Source: Labia minor (lineage: Eukaryota; Arthropoda; Insecta; Dermaptera; Spongiphoridae). From it: DNA of 64,000 nucleotides. Below the pieces are notes generated by a model, which worked only from the letters and a program-made list of their open reading frames with translations, did not search any database and had not been told where the DNA came from. Position 1 is the first letter of the stretch. The number at the start of each line of letters is the position of its first letter. Below, one piece after another: positions 35,516 through 46,799 of the stretch. The stretch spans positions 17,386,491 to 17,450,490 of the forward strand of contig OY720345.1 of assembly GCA_963082975.1 (NCBI GenBank), read 5' to 3'. Made by a program: the position numbers and the translations under genes.

Positions 35516-37465
35516 CTAGGAACGGGCAATTTTTGGCCTTCCTCGCTTACGTAGAGGAACTACTGGAGTAGAACGCGTGTCGTGGCTTAGACGCAATGCT
35601 GATGTATGAGGGGGAACAAGTCCTTGAGTAAATAAATGTTTTTGAGTTTGTGGTGGCTCCATAACTCCTGGTGGGCCCCGATGGGATCTCGGAGACCCCA
35701 CCAGCTGTCTATATCGGACAGCAGGATCTTCTTTGCTGACTTTGGTACCGTCCATGGTTTCGACAGCCCTTTGCAGCGCATTCAAACAACCGCTTGTGTT
35801 TATATGATGTTCAGCGTAAGGAGTTGGCTCTCCCCCTGGTTGAAAGACAGTTTCATGTTCTTTTAATAAATGGGCAAGTTTTATGTTCTGTTCCTCAGTT
35901 AGCTGAATAGTGTTTTCAACAACAGTATTATTTTCTTCAGTGGTGCAGAGATTTTCTCGAATAAATTTGTATTTTCTCTTAGGATAATTATGAAAATACC
36001 AGCGATTGTTTCGCATATCTAATACTAAACCTGCTTTTCTGAGGAAGTCAAGACCTAATAGTGATCTGTTTCCACTAACATTGGGTAGGAATATCATTTC
36101 TATATGTATTATTTGATTTTTGATTTTTACAGGAACTGTAGCTAATAACACGGAATGTATACGCTTTTTCCCGTCAGCTAGAGTTAAGGAAAGTTTTTCT
36201 ACTTTAAAATGTTCTCCTCGTTGTCTTAAATAGCTGAGAAGACGCTGACCGCCAATAGAGCGAGTGGCCCCGCTGATAACGCAAATAGAACCAGAAGCTT
36301 CATAGATGGAGGCTTCTATTAGAGCGAGTTTAGTATCTCTATCTGTAGTAACGTCACACTGTAAGGCTTGTGCGTTGGTAATTTCCTGCTTTGGATTGCA
36401 AGTTGGACACCTTGGTTTGGTGACACCTGGAGTTCCGCAGCCGTAGCAACGAATTATTGAAGAGTCAGTCTCTTCTTTTTGTTTTTCACGAGGTTGTGAG
36501 TTTCTAAGGGGTTTCCGATCATAATATTTCGATTTAGGAGGTTCGATAGATTTATTTGAAGTAATTGTTTTTGAAAATGGGGCCCTTAAGTTATCATAGG
36601 AGTCGAATTTTTCTGCGAGATCGAGGGGATCTACCAGTGTTTCCCAAGAGTCGAGGAAGTGATCTTTGCATTCGGATGAACACTTTCTCTTCATTTGATC
36701 AGCTAGGATCAAATTTTTAAGTTGATCAAAATTTTCAATTTTTAGATCGGATAGCCAGGCTTCTAGATAACCGCGTAGATTGAAGTAAAAATCTTTCCAA
36801 GTGTTTTCCGATGTCTTCTTGGAGGTGGAGAAAAGTTTTCTTATTTTATCCGTAGTTAATTTAAATCGGTGAAGTAGGAGCTTCTTAATATGTTGATAGT
36901 CTTGGGCGACTTCATTTGGTTCTCTAATTATTAGAGTGGTAATATCTGTGGGTAAGACCGAAATAAGATAAGTGACCCATGCATCCTCAGATATGCCAAG
37001 AAAATTCATTTGTCTTTCGAAAAGACGCAGATACGTATTAATATCGTCATCGTTAATTTTAAATAGAGGTAAGAATTTCAATATATCTACTTTCGGTTGA
37101 AGTGGGGTTGGTGATTCTACCTGGTTCACTACGGTTTGAATTCGGAGTTTCTCTAGTTCAAATTGTCTTTCTTTCTCCTTTTCTCTTTCTTCTCTCTCTC
37201 TCTCTTCTTTCTCTCTTTCCCTCACTCTCTCTTCCCTCTCTCTTTCCCTCACTCTTTCTTCTTTCTCTCTTTCTCTTTCTTCTTTTTCTTTCCTATCCTC
37301 TATGATGGTCATAAGTAATTCCCGTGTAAGGTCTTCATCATAATCAGGCAATGACGAGATGTCATTTTTTATATCGATCCTACGAGAATCTAAATTCATA
37401 ACTATTCCTAATTCCTGTGCTAAAAGGATAAGATCCTCCTTTTTTCCTTTGCCGAAAAATGACAT
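35516..37465 (-). CDS. Ty3-like Gag-protease fused across a pol deletion
   Basis: Intact 649-codon frame starting MSFFGKGKKEDLILLAQELG. Residues ~55-110 form a Glu/Arg-rich coiled coil (EEREREKEERVREREREERV). A Ty3-type gag core follows, ~115-300. One zinc-knuckle-like motif RCYGCGTPG...KPRCPTCNP is at ~350-370; spacing is not classical CCHC. A retroviral-type aspartic protease follows at ~395-490. Its active-site strand reads ICVISGATRSI, with Ile where the catalytic Asp of the D-T/S-G-A motif is expected, and LLGLDFLRKAGLVLD later. The start of pol (FQPGGEPTPYAEHHI) is joined, in frame, to what resembles the integrase-side end (TPVVPLRKRGRPK). The protein is probably structural only. Confidence 0.85.
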   Translation of the reverse strand: MSFFGKGKKEDLILLAQELGIVMNLDSRRIDIKNDISSLPDYDEDLTRELLMTIIEDRKEKEEREREKEERVREREREERVREREKEEREREEREKEKERQFELEKLRIQTVVNQVESPTPLQPKVDILKFLPLFKINDDDINTYLRLFERQMNFLGISEDAWVTYLISVLPTDITTLIIREPNEVAQDYQHIKKLLLHRFKLTTDKIRKLFSTSKKTSENTWKDFYFNLRGYLEAWLSDLKIENFDQLKNLILADQMKRKCSSECKDHFLDSWETLVDPLDLAEKFDSYDNLRAPFSKTITSNKSIEPPKSKYYDRKPLRNSQPREKQKEETDSSIIRCYGCGTPGVTKPRCPTCNPKQEITNAQALQCDVTTDRDTKLALIEASIYEASGSICVISGATRSIGGQRLLSYLRQRGEHFKVEKLSLTLADGKKRIHSVLLATVPVKIKNQIIHIEMIFLPNVSGNRSLLGLDFLRKAGLVLDMRNNRWYFHNYPKRKYKFIRENLCTTEENNTVVENTIQLTEEQNIKLAHLLKEHETVFQPGGEPTPYAEHHINTSGCLNALQRAVETMDGTKVSKEDPAVRYRQLVGSPRSHRGPPGVMEPPQTQKHLFTQGLVPPHTSALRLSHDTRSTPVVPLRKRGRPKIARS

Positions 37466-38064
37466 TTTTAATAGGATAATTAAATTTAATGTTAACCAAA
37501 GAGAAAAAAAAAAATTAATTAATTAATCAAAATTAAAAGTTATTTAGTCGCGTACAATTGAATTATACAATGTTTAATTATAAAATAAGATAATTGAAAT
37601 ATAATTTAAAATATGTAAAAAGTATTTAAATATTTGAAAATATAGTGATATTTTATCAATTTTATTAATTCATTAATTTAAATATAATGTAGTAGAATAA
37701 AATTTAAAATCAAAAAAAAATTTACAAATTAAACATATAAATTAATTAATTATAACTAATAATAATATTAATATATTCAAACTATTTTTATTGAATTAGA
37801 ATTCAATAGATAAATATTCTATTTGTTAGATAAATGTGAAAATTAAAAATAAAAAAAATAATTAACAGTGTTAAATATATAATTATAATAGACAAGGAGA
37901 TATGATTTATTTAAATTTAAAGTATAAAAGTAAAAGTTTTAAATTTTTATTTTATTAATTAAATATTAAATTGTACTATAAGTCCGTTGAGATGAAAAAG
38001 TGATGATACTGCTCACCAAAGATGAATAATGTACTTTTCTCAGGAGCCGTGGTGTACTAATCGG

Positions 38065-38082
38065 GCCCCACGTTGGGCGCCA
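38065..38082 (-). promoter_or_regulatory. tRNA primer-binding site
   Basis: In element sense TGGCGCCCAACGTGGGGC starts three bases after the 5' LTR end. It begins TGG, complementary to a tRNA CCA tail. Similar units recur inside the LTR end (see findings). Confidence 0.75.
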
Positions 38083-38085
38083 CTT

Positions 38086-39031
38086 TGTAAAGGATGACTA
38101 ATCGAGCCCCACGTTGGGCGCCACTTTGTAAGGATGACTAATCGAGCCAAACGTTGGGCTGCCACTTTATAAGGAGGACCGTTTCAAGTTGGGGTCACTT
38201 TGTAGACGATCCTCTTACGTTGTGTGCCAATTTATAAGGGGATCTAAGTATGGGGCACTTGTAATGATCCACGATGACCGCGAACTGTTAATTATGTTAA
38301 GTTAATGATGGGCGCCAACTTTGGATATCCCAAAGTATAAAATAGTGTTGAAAAATTAAGGGAAAAGGGAAAACACAATAATAATGTTCACATTAATTTA
38401 CTTTAATTAAATAGATAAAAAAATTAACAAATTAAATATACAAATTTTAAATAGAAAAAAATAAGAAAATGTAATTCACTATTGTCACTGGAATTAGCAG
38501 AAATAATTATCACAGGGGGTGATGATAAGGATTATACACAAATAATTATATCACGGGACGTGATAAGTATAGGTTATATCAGGATGATATCACTTGTTCG
38601 ACTGTATCACAGGGTGTGATAAAAATGATTATATACAAAATAATTATATCACGGGACGTGATAAATACCAGGTCATATCGGGATGATATCACTAGTTAAA
38701 CTGTATCACAGGGTGTGATGATAAAAATGATTATATACAAAATAATTATATCACGGGACGTGATAAATACAGGTCATATCAGGATGATATCACTCGTTCA
38801 ACTGTCCATTCTCAACTGTCTAAAAATATTACAACTTGGAGGGATGATTCCTCCCCTTAAGTGAAATATAATATCTATATATATATATTACATTTTAAGA
38901 ATAATGCGACCAAATAACTTTGTTAATAAAATAGGGGAATAGAAAAACAAAATAAACTAAAAAATAGATAAACAAAATAAAATGTATAATAAAAAAAAAT
39001 AACTAAGAATATAAATACTTTGTCCGTTACA
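38086..39031 (-). repeat. 5' LTR (element sense is minus)
   Basis: Matches 34526-35471 at a constant offset of 3560 with no difference seen, which implies a very recent insertion. Confidence 0.93.
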
Positions 39032-39089
39032 TTAGGAGATTATAGAGAAATATATTAAATTATATGACAGAATTTAGTGAGATTAGAGA

Positions 39090-39695
39090 ATTTCAGAGCA
39101 CATCTTTCAAGAAGAAGCATTGATAAAGGAGGCAGAAGAGACAAAGGTATTTTTAGAATTAGTAGGTTTCGTTATATTGGGAGGGTGGCTATTTTTTGAT
39201 ATATATATATATAGTTGTTAGGAATTTTCAGGTGGTTGCCTCCTACATCCATGCATGTTCTCATCATACTAATTCATAGATTAGATTAGAATTAATAAAT
39301 AAATAAAATGTGGGTGGATAAAACAAATGCCATGCTATTATTTAAGGGATGGATTGCATGAATTGCATGTCAGGTCTGAATTGTGCCTTTTTGTATTACT
39401 GAGAGTGTATTTGAGGTGGATTGGATGAATGGGCATTCGGGAAGGTAATTCAGCACAGTTCCGAAATGGGATTAGCCTGAACAGGAACAAATTGTTGGTT
39501 ACCTTTTGAGCGCAGGGCTTTTTCGATTAGCATGGGCCTTCCAAGCCTATTGATGGAGGCTATGCACTCCCTTACTAGGTAGGTTTTATTTCAGGTTGCC
39601 CCGAATGTCGCGATTTCATTTCGAAATCCAAAAAATCAAAGGCACTCTCAGCTGATTCAAAGAGGCTACAGACCAAACGCCTTATTTTTTTTTAA
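39090..39695. other. Unassigned moderate-GC segment with short open frames on both strands
   Basis: Complexity is higher than the surroundings. On + a possible exon (39094-39145, acceptor TTTCAG, donor AAAG/GTATTT) could join in phase to one starting near 39596 that reads GCPECRDFISKSKKSKALSA. On - there are RECIASINRLGRPMLIEKAL and FESAESAFDFLDFEMKSRHS. Neither matches a family I recognise, and the two strands cannot both be coding. It may be a decayed transposon or an exon of an unknown gene. Confidence 0.2.
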
Positions 39696-39799
39696 TCTTT
39701 TTTTTTAAGGTAAACTTTCTTTATTATTACTTTTTCTAAATTTCCGAAGGCGAGGCTTGGAAGGGCTAATTTATGGGGAAAGGAGGAGGCCCTATTAAA

Positions 39800-40510
39800 T
39801 ATTCAATTGTTTTTTTTTTTAATTTAATTAATAGTAAAAAAATAATTGAATATCGCGATTATTTTCATTAACTTTTTATTTTCATTTTGAAATATACAAT
39901 TTCATAATTTAAACTTTGATATATTTTAAATATTTTACTATATAGGTAGAATTAATTATTATTATAATTTCTCAATTTAAAATTAAAATGCAAACATCAC
40001 AAAAAAAAATCATAAATATTGTAAAGATATAACTCTTTTTCATTATTATTTCTTTTTAACTTACCAAATATAAAGATATTTTATTTTTTTTTATTATGGA
40101 AATTATTTCGTATGAATATAAATATATTGTAATCCAATATATTTATACTCAATAATAATTTAATATTAATAAATTATCAAATTTTTTTCTTATCATTGTA
40201 CTGATAAATCATATGTGGAAAGAAATAAAATATAGTTAAGCTTATTTAAAAAATTAACTTAATGTATAATTTGTGTTAATTATAAACATGTGGTAAAAAT
40301 TATTTTAAATAGATAAATAAAATTAGATCTCCTAAATTTTTTTTTAATTTTGATAGATCAAATATTCTTATTCTTTAGCTGACTTACAAATCCCATACGA
40401 TCATTTTGATTATTCTTATGTGTATTCTGTCCCAGTGTCCCCGCAAAAATGTCTCGGTTTACATAAATAATAATATCATCCGTGAATAAACCTAATATTA
40501 TTCAATTTTT
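39800..40510. other. AT-rich intergenic DNA, nothing recognised
   Basis: Low-complexity A/T sequence without open frames or repeat signatures. Confidence 0.5.
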
Positions 40511-40860
40511 ACCGACCGACGATAGTAAGGGAGGTATTGTTTTCACACCAAATTTCACATGTGGAGATTTTTACATATCTCCACGAATCATGCATTTTGT
40601 ATTGGTTTTATCCTCGGGAAAAATCATCTTCATTAGTTTTTTCTTAATTTTAAATTATATGACGTCACCCAGCCCTTCATGACGTCACAGCCAGCTACTA
40701 CTTAAATATTATAAATATAATAACATTAAAAATATTTATGTTCTATCCATATCTGTTTTTTATTACATTAAAAGATATATTAAAATTATTTGAAATTGTT
40801 TCTGTAGCTGGAAATTAATTTACTTCATCGTCGGTTCGGACCTGGCCAGAGGTCAACTTA
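40511..40860 (+). mobile_element. Helentron-like element, family A, copy 2 (internally deleted)
   Basis: Both family A ends are present (ACCGACCGACGATAGTAAGG start; GGACCTGGCCAGAGGTCAAC end), but the microsatellite and GATGAAATTTGGTA core are deleted. Keeps the paired TGACGTCA palindromes at about 40659-40688. Confidence 0.7.
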
Positions 40861-41454
40861 TTTAGATACATATTTCTACAGATACATCTCCATTTCATGT
40901 AAATAATCGATGTATTACTGAATTTTAAAAACAAATACTTTTTAACTATTTATTAAAAGACCAAAGAAAATTTAAGAATAATTAATTTTCTTAATTTCAA
41001 AATTCATCATCATCATCATCATCATCATGTTCATTATCATTAAAAATTAATAATAAAATATTAATTTCAAGAGTAAGTGGAAATATTTTATATTTTAACC
41101 TATTTTTTTAATTATGAATTTAAACTCAAATTAATAATTAATTTTAAATTTTTGAATTTGTTTTCAGATCGCCCAATGGAATAATTTTATATTAATCTTA
41201 GTTATATTTAAAATTATGTTTTCTATATTGTATTTAATTATATATCTATTTTTATATTGAATAAATTGCTTTTTTATAAATAATCTAATATAATTTGAAA
41301 TAATTCATATCATTCAAAATATTTTCTACTAATTATATATGTTTAACAATTCAGCATTTATTCATAAAATTATTTTTTATTAATAAATTTTTAAAAAGAA
41401 TATTACGAAAATATTTATAGAGAATTTTCTCAAGGCAAAGTATACAGATAGTGG

Positions 41455-41600
41455 CTATTTATCTATTTCTGTGGCCCTACAAAACAGTTCTCGATCGCAG
41501 CAATCACATTTCTCCAATTGATCCTATCCTATACCACCTCCATCCAACTGCTATTCTCTTCTAATCTCCTTTCGCTCACCTATTTATAACAATTCTCAAT
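41455..41600 (-). pseudogene. LINE 3' end fragment
   Basis: The inverse of the LINE coding end, with the same TCTATTTCTGTGGCYCTA junction as at 15600 and a WRNVIAAI-like terminal peptide. Only about 150 bp survives. Confidence 0.5.
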
Positions 41601-41768
41601 CGGCTAATTGACCGACAATAGCGCCACTTTAGTGTTTATTTTTTTTATATTAATATATTTATTAATCTTTCACCAAAAAAATCTAAGTTATCTTATTTTT
41701 CTTGAATAGTAAAAATTATATCTTTATACGTTTCTATCTTGAAAAAATATTATACATATTATTTAGGG

Positions 41769-41995
41769 TAGTGATTCTCAACCTGGGCGATCGACATCTT
41801 AAAGGGGGCGATTTTTTGAATATACGATTTTTTTTTGGGGGGGGGGGCGATAAGTTATTTTTGGGGGACGAAATCATTTTCAACTCTTAAAAAAAAGGTA
41901 AGATGATTTTGAATTTTTATCTGTTAAAATTTATAGGGGGCGAATTATGAAGCCGGCCTTACGAAGTGGGCGTTTGGTTCAGAACCAACATTTTA
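41769..41995. mobile_element. Non-autonomous hAT-like element, G-run rich
   Basis: Starts TAGTGATTCTCAACCTGGGC and shares GATCGACATCTT, GGCGATAAGTTATTTTTGGG and CCGGCCTTACGAARTGGGCG with the copy at 52224. Contains a run of 12-13 G. The right end is eroded. Confidence 0.6.
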
Positions 41996-42249
41996 GGGTA
42001 TTTTAAAAACAATTTAATTCTTTAATTAATATTCATTTAAAATGATAATTAAAGAATATCGTATTCAAAATAAATTATTGTATAAATATGATCTAATAAT
42101 ATTAAATGGAAATAGAAAATAATTTTTTCATTTATTTTTTTAATTATTTGTTAATATTTATTTTATTAATTAGTTATTATACTTTTTAATTATTTTTTTT
42201 CTCTAAAATATTTGAAATTTGTTAATCTGTTTTGTCGTTTAATTTTTAC

Positions 42250-42668
42250 TATCTCGCCAAATTTTCGATGTTGAGATTTTTATGTTTTTATACGTTTTGA
42301 AGGTTCCTGAATCATTTTCACGAAGGTTGAAAAAAATGTCTGTCTGTCTGTCTGTGTGTGTATGTATGTAACCAAGATTACGCAAAAACGGTTTGAGCTA
42401 GAATCATGAAATTTGCTATTATTCAAAATTCGTAGTTTTCTATCAACTTTTGAGAAATGTAACTCATCCGGAAGACGGTCATTACCTACCATGTTTTCAT
42501 TTTTTTTCCTCTAAACTGACCGTAAAAATAAATAAATAGTTTTTAACATGATTAAAATTGGTATAAAACTGCTATAATTTAATTAATTAAATTTAATTTA
42601 AATTAATATATGTTATTTAATCCAATTCAAATTTGTGAGATAGTCGAGTGGAGATACTCCAGATTTTT
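42250..42668 (+). mobile_element. Helentron-like element, family B, internally deleted
   Basis: Retains the 5' half with TCTG/TG microsatellite (42337-42362) and ACGCAAAAACGGTTTGAGC. It then jumps to the 3' end GAGATAGTCGAGTGGAGATA. The middle block with the CACGTG-type segment is lost. Confidence 0.65.
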
Positions 42669-42698
42669 TTTCTTATGTTAATTTTATTATTTACTAGC

Positions 42699-44085
42699 TT
42701 CGGCGCTCTTCACACCTAGACGGGGGCTCCGCCCCCTGTACCCCCGAGTGGTACATAGTATTTGGTTGAAAGTAGTAAAAGGTTTTCAACCATTTTGTTT
42801 CAATCCGCATATTACATAAAACATTCATTTCTTTTTGTGTTCTTATTCAAAATCTATTTTAATTTAATCAGTAAATTAATTATATATATTATTATTATTG
42901 TATATGTTATATCTATCTATCTATGTGGCTCAAAGATACTCGAAAGTTCTTGGCCGCAACAACCACATTTCTCCAAGTGTCCCTATCCTGAGCCCTTGCC
43001 CCATCTCTTTTACGTCCCTTCCTACGCGTCATTGGTTTTCAAAGCGGACGTTTTCCAATCGGTCTCTCCACCAATATCTTTTTCCTCTCCCATTCTAGCC
43101 ACGTGCCCTGCCTATCGCAGCTTTTTCCCTTTTATAACCCTAACTATTTCTGAAGATGCAGAGAGGCCATGCAATTTCTTGTTATGCAGTCTCCCCCATT
43201 CCCCGGTGACCTCATCTTTCTTTGGCCAATAAATGCAGGGAAGAATCCTATTCTCAAATACTCTGAATCTACTCTCATCTCCCAGGGTCATAGACCATGC
43301 CTCCCACCCATATAATGCAACAGGCAAAATAATTTTTTTATATATTCCCTTTGATAATAATTTTGAAGAGATAAGCCTCTTTATTGCAAGATAACAGGCG
43401 TTTCCCGATTGCAACCCCGATTTAAATTCTTCTCAAATATTATTATCCTTCGTGATTACATTCAATTTTTCTACATATTCAAATTCTACATTTTGTATCT
43501 TAAGATTTTGTATGTTAATACTCTTCCTCTTTGTTTTACTAAATATTTTTTCTTATCACTATTAATTTCAAACCTCCATTAATTTTTCCTCGCTATCTGC
43601 AATTGCAATTTCCTAATCTCCTATTATATTTAAGTCGTCTGGGTAACTTAACATTTTACAATTGATTTCCGTATCTTATTCTTTCTTTACTACCTTCAAG
43701 ACAAATTTGAAGATCAAAATTTGAAAAAGTTTATGGTGATCTATATTGAGTCATGTGTATGTTATACTAAAGTCTACAAATAATTACTGAACAGAAATAT
43801 TGAATTCGCGATTTTTTTCCTAATATCTGTCATAATGAAAATATCTTAATTAATGTTGATCGATTTGGCCTGAACCCGCAATGATATCTCCTAATTTTAT
43901 TATTAAGTTCATTTATTAATTTTTCTAGATCATAGTTAATTTCCTCCCTTAAAAGAAACTTATCTAATTCTGTGGTGCTAGGTGATTTGAAAATTATTAG
44001 TCGCAACATGAAGATTTCGCTTACAGTTTCTGTCATGTCCGACCTCCGTCCAACAGTTATTTCCCTCAAGTTTCTTGCTTTTATT
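42699..44085 (-). pseudogene. LINE copy, longest in the window, with 3' UTR
   Basis: Minus strand order: YHCGFRPNRSTLIKIF (RT fingers/palm) near 43850; a deletion of the catalytic palm; then LISSKLLSKGIYKKIILPVA, MTLGDESRFRVFENRILPCI, YWPKKDEVTGEWGRLHNKKL; then a decayed AGHVARMGE region. A 3' UTR follows to 42699, ending in GGGGGC/GCCCCC. Frameshifts and stops show it is inactive. It shares its whole 3' UTR with the + copy at 48420-49434. Confidence 0.75.
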
Positions 44086-44489
44086 AATCATGTGATCTAT
44101 ATATTTAATTTCATTGTAATAAAATTTAAACAAATAAAAATTTTCACTTTGTTAATTTATACAAATTTCAATTTAAACTGATTGTGAGTGCTTTGCCAAT
44201 ACTCTGAATAATTTGTGTATAGAAATATTGAATGTTCTTAGCGAGATTTTTTAACCTTTCACTCTTTCAAATAGAAAAGAAGAAATATTCAAATATATAG
44301 AAAGAATAAATAAAAATTAAGTTAAATATGATCTAAATATTTTATTAAATTAATTAAAATGGAAACTTTTAGAATAAATGATTTAATTGAATTGATATTT
44401 AAATATTAGAATTTAAAATAAAAAGTGAAATATTATAATAATTCTTTATTGGGAATCCCTATGATAATTCATTGTTTAAAATGATTCCG

Positions 44490-44820
44490 CTAGAGCCAGT
44501 GGGCCACGCCAGGCTCTTGAATGAACAACACGGAGAATTATATAAAAAATTATTAAAAAATTCATTTCTGCGGTTATTGTTTAGATATAAATAAAATTTA
44601 TAGCCTATGTTACTCTAGGGGTATATAAGAATATTGTGATGTAATTTCATAGAAATCGGTTCAGCCAATTCTGAGTCTATAAAATAGTAATTTTCCGGAC
44701 AGACAGACAGACAGACAGACAGACATGAAAAATTCTAAAGTCACTTTTGGATTCTAGAGGTCATGAAACGCGAAGATATGTAAAAATTTTTAAATTCTGA
44801 GCAATGTGCAGACAAAAACC
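44490..44820 (+). repeat. Interspersed repeat, family C, with (GACA)n
   Basis: Begins with an AGAGCC/GGCTCT stem around 44490-44520. It contains GAAATCGGTTCAGCCAATTC, then a (GACA)6-7 microsatellite (44697-44724). It ends in a short TATATATAGAT tail. The CGGTTCAGCC plus tetranucleotide pattern is common in arthropod interspersed repeats; the class is uncertain. Confidence 0.45.
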
Positions 44821-44862
44821 TTTTTTTATATATATAGATTATTATTATTGAGAACTCTTAAG

Positions 44863-46044
44863 CAGGGCTTCGAACCGGAACTGAACCGAAAACCGAAAAC
44901 CGAAAAAAACCGGTATTTTTGCCGGAACGAAAACCGGAGCTGAACCGAAAAAAATAATATCGGTTTATTTCGGTTCAGTACGTGTTTAATCCAGAGTTGC
45001 CACAAGAGGTGTTTTGGCAACACCCAAGCCCGAATTTTTTTCAATTAGTTATGCCTCGCACTGCATGGTGTCGCTAAAAACTTTGTTTCAAAAATTAGTG
45101 TCTTAGTCATACTCTCCCTTCGGTTGTGTTGGCAGCGTCTCGTAGTCGCAATACAGAATTTAATGTTTTCCTCGTTTGTTTAATACTGATATTTTGATTT
45201 AATGATAGTATTAATTTTTTAAATTATTTATTCCATTTGTTACAGGGTTATGTATTGATATAAAGAAAATGATTCATAAATATAAATAAAATTATTAAAT
45301 AAATTTAAACAAATATTGAATACCTTTGACCAAGTACGAAGATTAGACAGTAAAAAACTTATTTTAGAATTTTGGGAGGAAAATAAAAATACATATCCTC
45401 ATTTTAACAAAATTGCAATGGTGGTTTTAGGAGATACTGCAACACAAGTTAGTGTTGAAAGAGCTTTCTCTGGTTTAAAGTTTATTTTACGAGACAATAG
45501 AAATAGTTTAAATGAAAATATATTAGAAGATATTTTAATAATTAGAGGTATAATTTTCATCTTTTATAATTCTAGTTATAATTATAAGTAAATATATCCA
45601 AGAATCCTGTATACTTTAACATTAAATATACGAATTTGTTTCGTTTGTTGAGTGTTTGAAAGTAGAAGGATGTAAAAAAATATTCATACTTATTTGTTTC
45701 GTTTAATAAATTATATTAACATCTTATATTATATACTTCTAATTATTATACCTTTAATTAATTATTATTATTTATATTATATTGTATCAATTCATGTAGT
45801 ATGATTTAGGGTGGTAGCAAGAAATATTTTTATATATTTATGGCAGACTCGGCATACCCCGACCTAAATTTCTAATACAAATAAAAGGTCTTTAAAATTA
45901 ATTAATCGGAGCTGAACCGAAAACCGAAAACCGAAAAAAACCGTTATTTTTGCCGGAACGAAAACCGGAACCGAACTGATATTTTTTTTTTTTATTGAAC
46001 CGGAACGAAAACCGAAACGAAAAAAATAACGGTTCGAAGCCCTG
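44863..46044 (+). mobile_element. Non-autonomous hAT element with hATC remnant
   Basis: Inverted ends CAGGGCTTCGAACCG and GGTTCGAAGCCCTG are flanked by a perfect 8-bp duplication CTCTTAAG (44855-44862 and 46045-46052). A frame at 45316-45591 encodes the hAT C-terminal dimerisation domain (FWEENKNTYPHFNKIAMVVL, VSVERAFSGLKFILRDNRNS, EDILIIRG). The catalytic RNase-H-like part is missing. Both ends carry the same direct repeat with GAACCGAAAACCGAAAACCG. Confidence 0.9.
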
Positions 46045-46799
46045 CTCTTAAGTTCTATTCATTTAATCAGATTGATGCAATGATGTTACATTTAATAATT
46101 TTAATAAATAATTATAGAATTGTATACCAAAAGGGTCGAGCGATAGCTCGGTGTTCCATATACTTAATTACTTATATAAGTAATAAAATATATTTGATAA
46201 TATAATTAAAAATATCTCCAATTTACCTATATAAGCAATATTGTATATATTTATAGAATTGCATATTATATTAAAATTAATTCATTACAAACAATATTCA
46301 AAATGATTAAATATTGTTTGTTTTTAATTTTTGATTTCATAAAAAAATATATTATAGAAATGATTCTGACTCAATCAATTCAAACTATTAATCTCACAAT
46401 TAATTTTAAAGATATTTTTTTTAAATTAAAAACTATTAATTTTACTAATATATATAAATTCATTGTATATGTAAGTAAATTATAAGAAATACTTAACTGT
46501 TATAGTATAATTTAATTTTTTCAGAGTTTAGTAAAGAATCTAATTAAATAGTCGTAAAGTCAGTTTGGACATTTATATATGTATATATTTATATATATAA
46601 TAATATTTAGCGATCCCCGTTATCTATATAGTAAATGCTCTGAGGAAAAAAAAATAAAAATAAAAATAAAATAAAGTGAAATTTTTTAAAAAAGGAAAGA
46701 TATTTAAGCGGGACTTGGATCATGTTGGAATTTCGTTTACCTAGTTCTTTTAACAATATCAAATATATAATAATTTTATATATTTATTTAAAAAAAACA

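Larger units (their letters stand above)
34526..39031 (-). mobile_element. Young non-autonomous Ty3-like LTR retrotransposon
   Basis: Two 946-bp LTRs (34526-35471 and 38086-39031), identical as far as can be checked by eye, begin TG and end CA. They are flanked by a perfect TTAG duplication (34522-34525 and 39032-39035). In minus-strand sense the order is LTR, primer site, gag-protease frame, polypurine tract, LTR. The interior is only 2614 bp and lacks reverse transcriptase, RNase H and integrase. It must have been mobilised in trans by a full-length relative. Confidence 0.93.

Noticed and set aside
37102-37305. 67-codon Leu/Ser/Phe-rich plus-strand frame
   Set aside because: Antisense of the Glu/Arg-rich coiled coil of Gag; a composition artefact.
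45316-45591. Stand-alone host gene with hATC domain
   Set aside because: It lies between matched hAT ends with a perfect 8-bp duplication and lacks the rest of the transposase.
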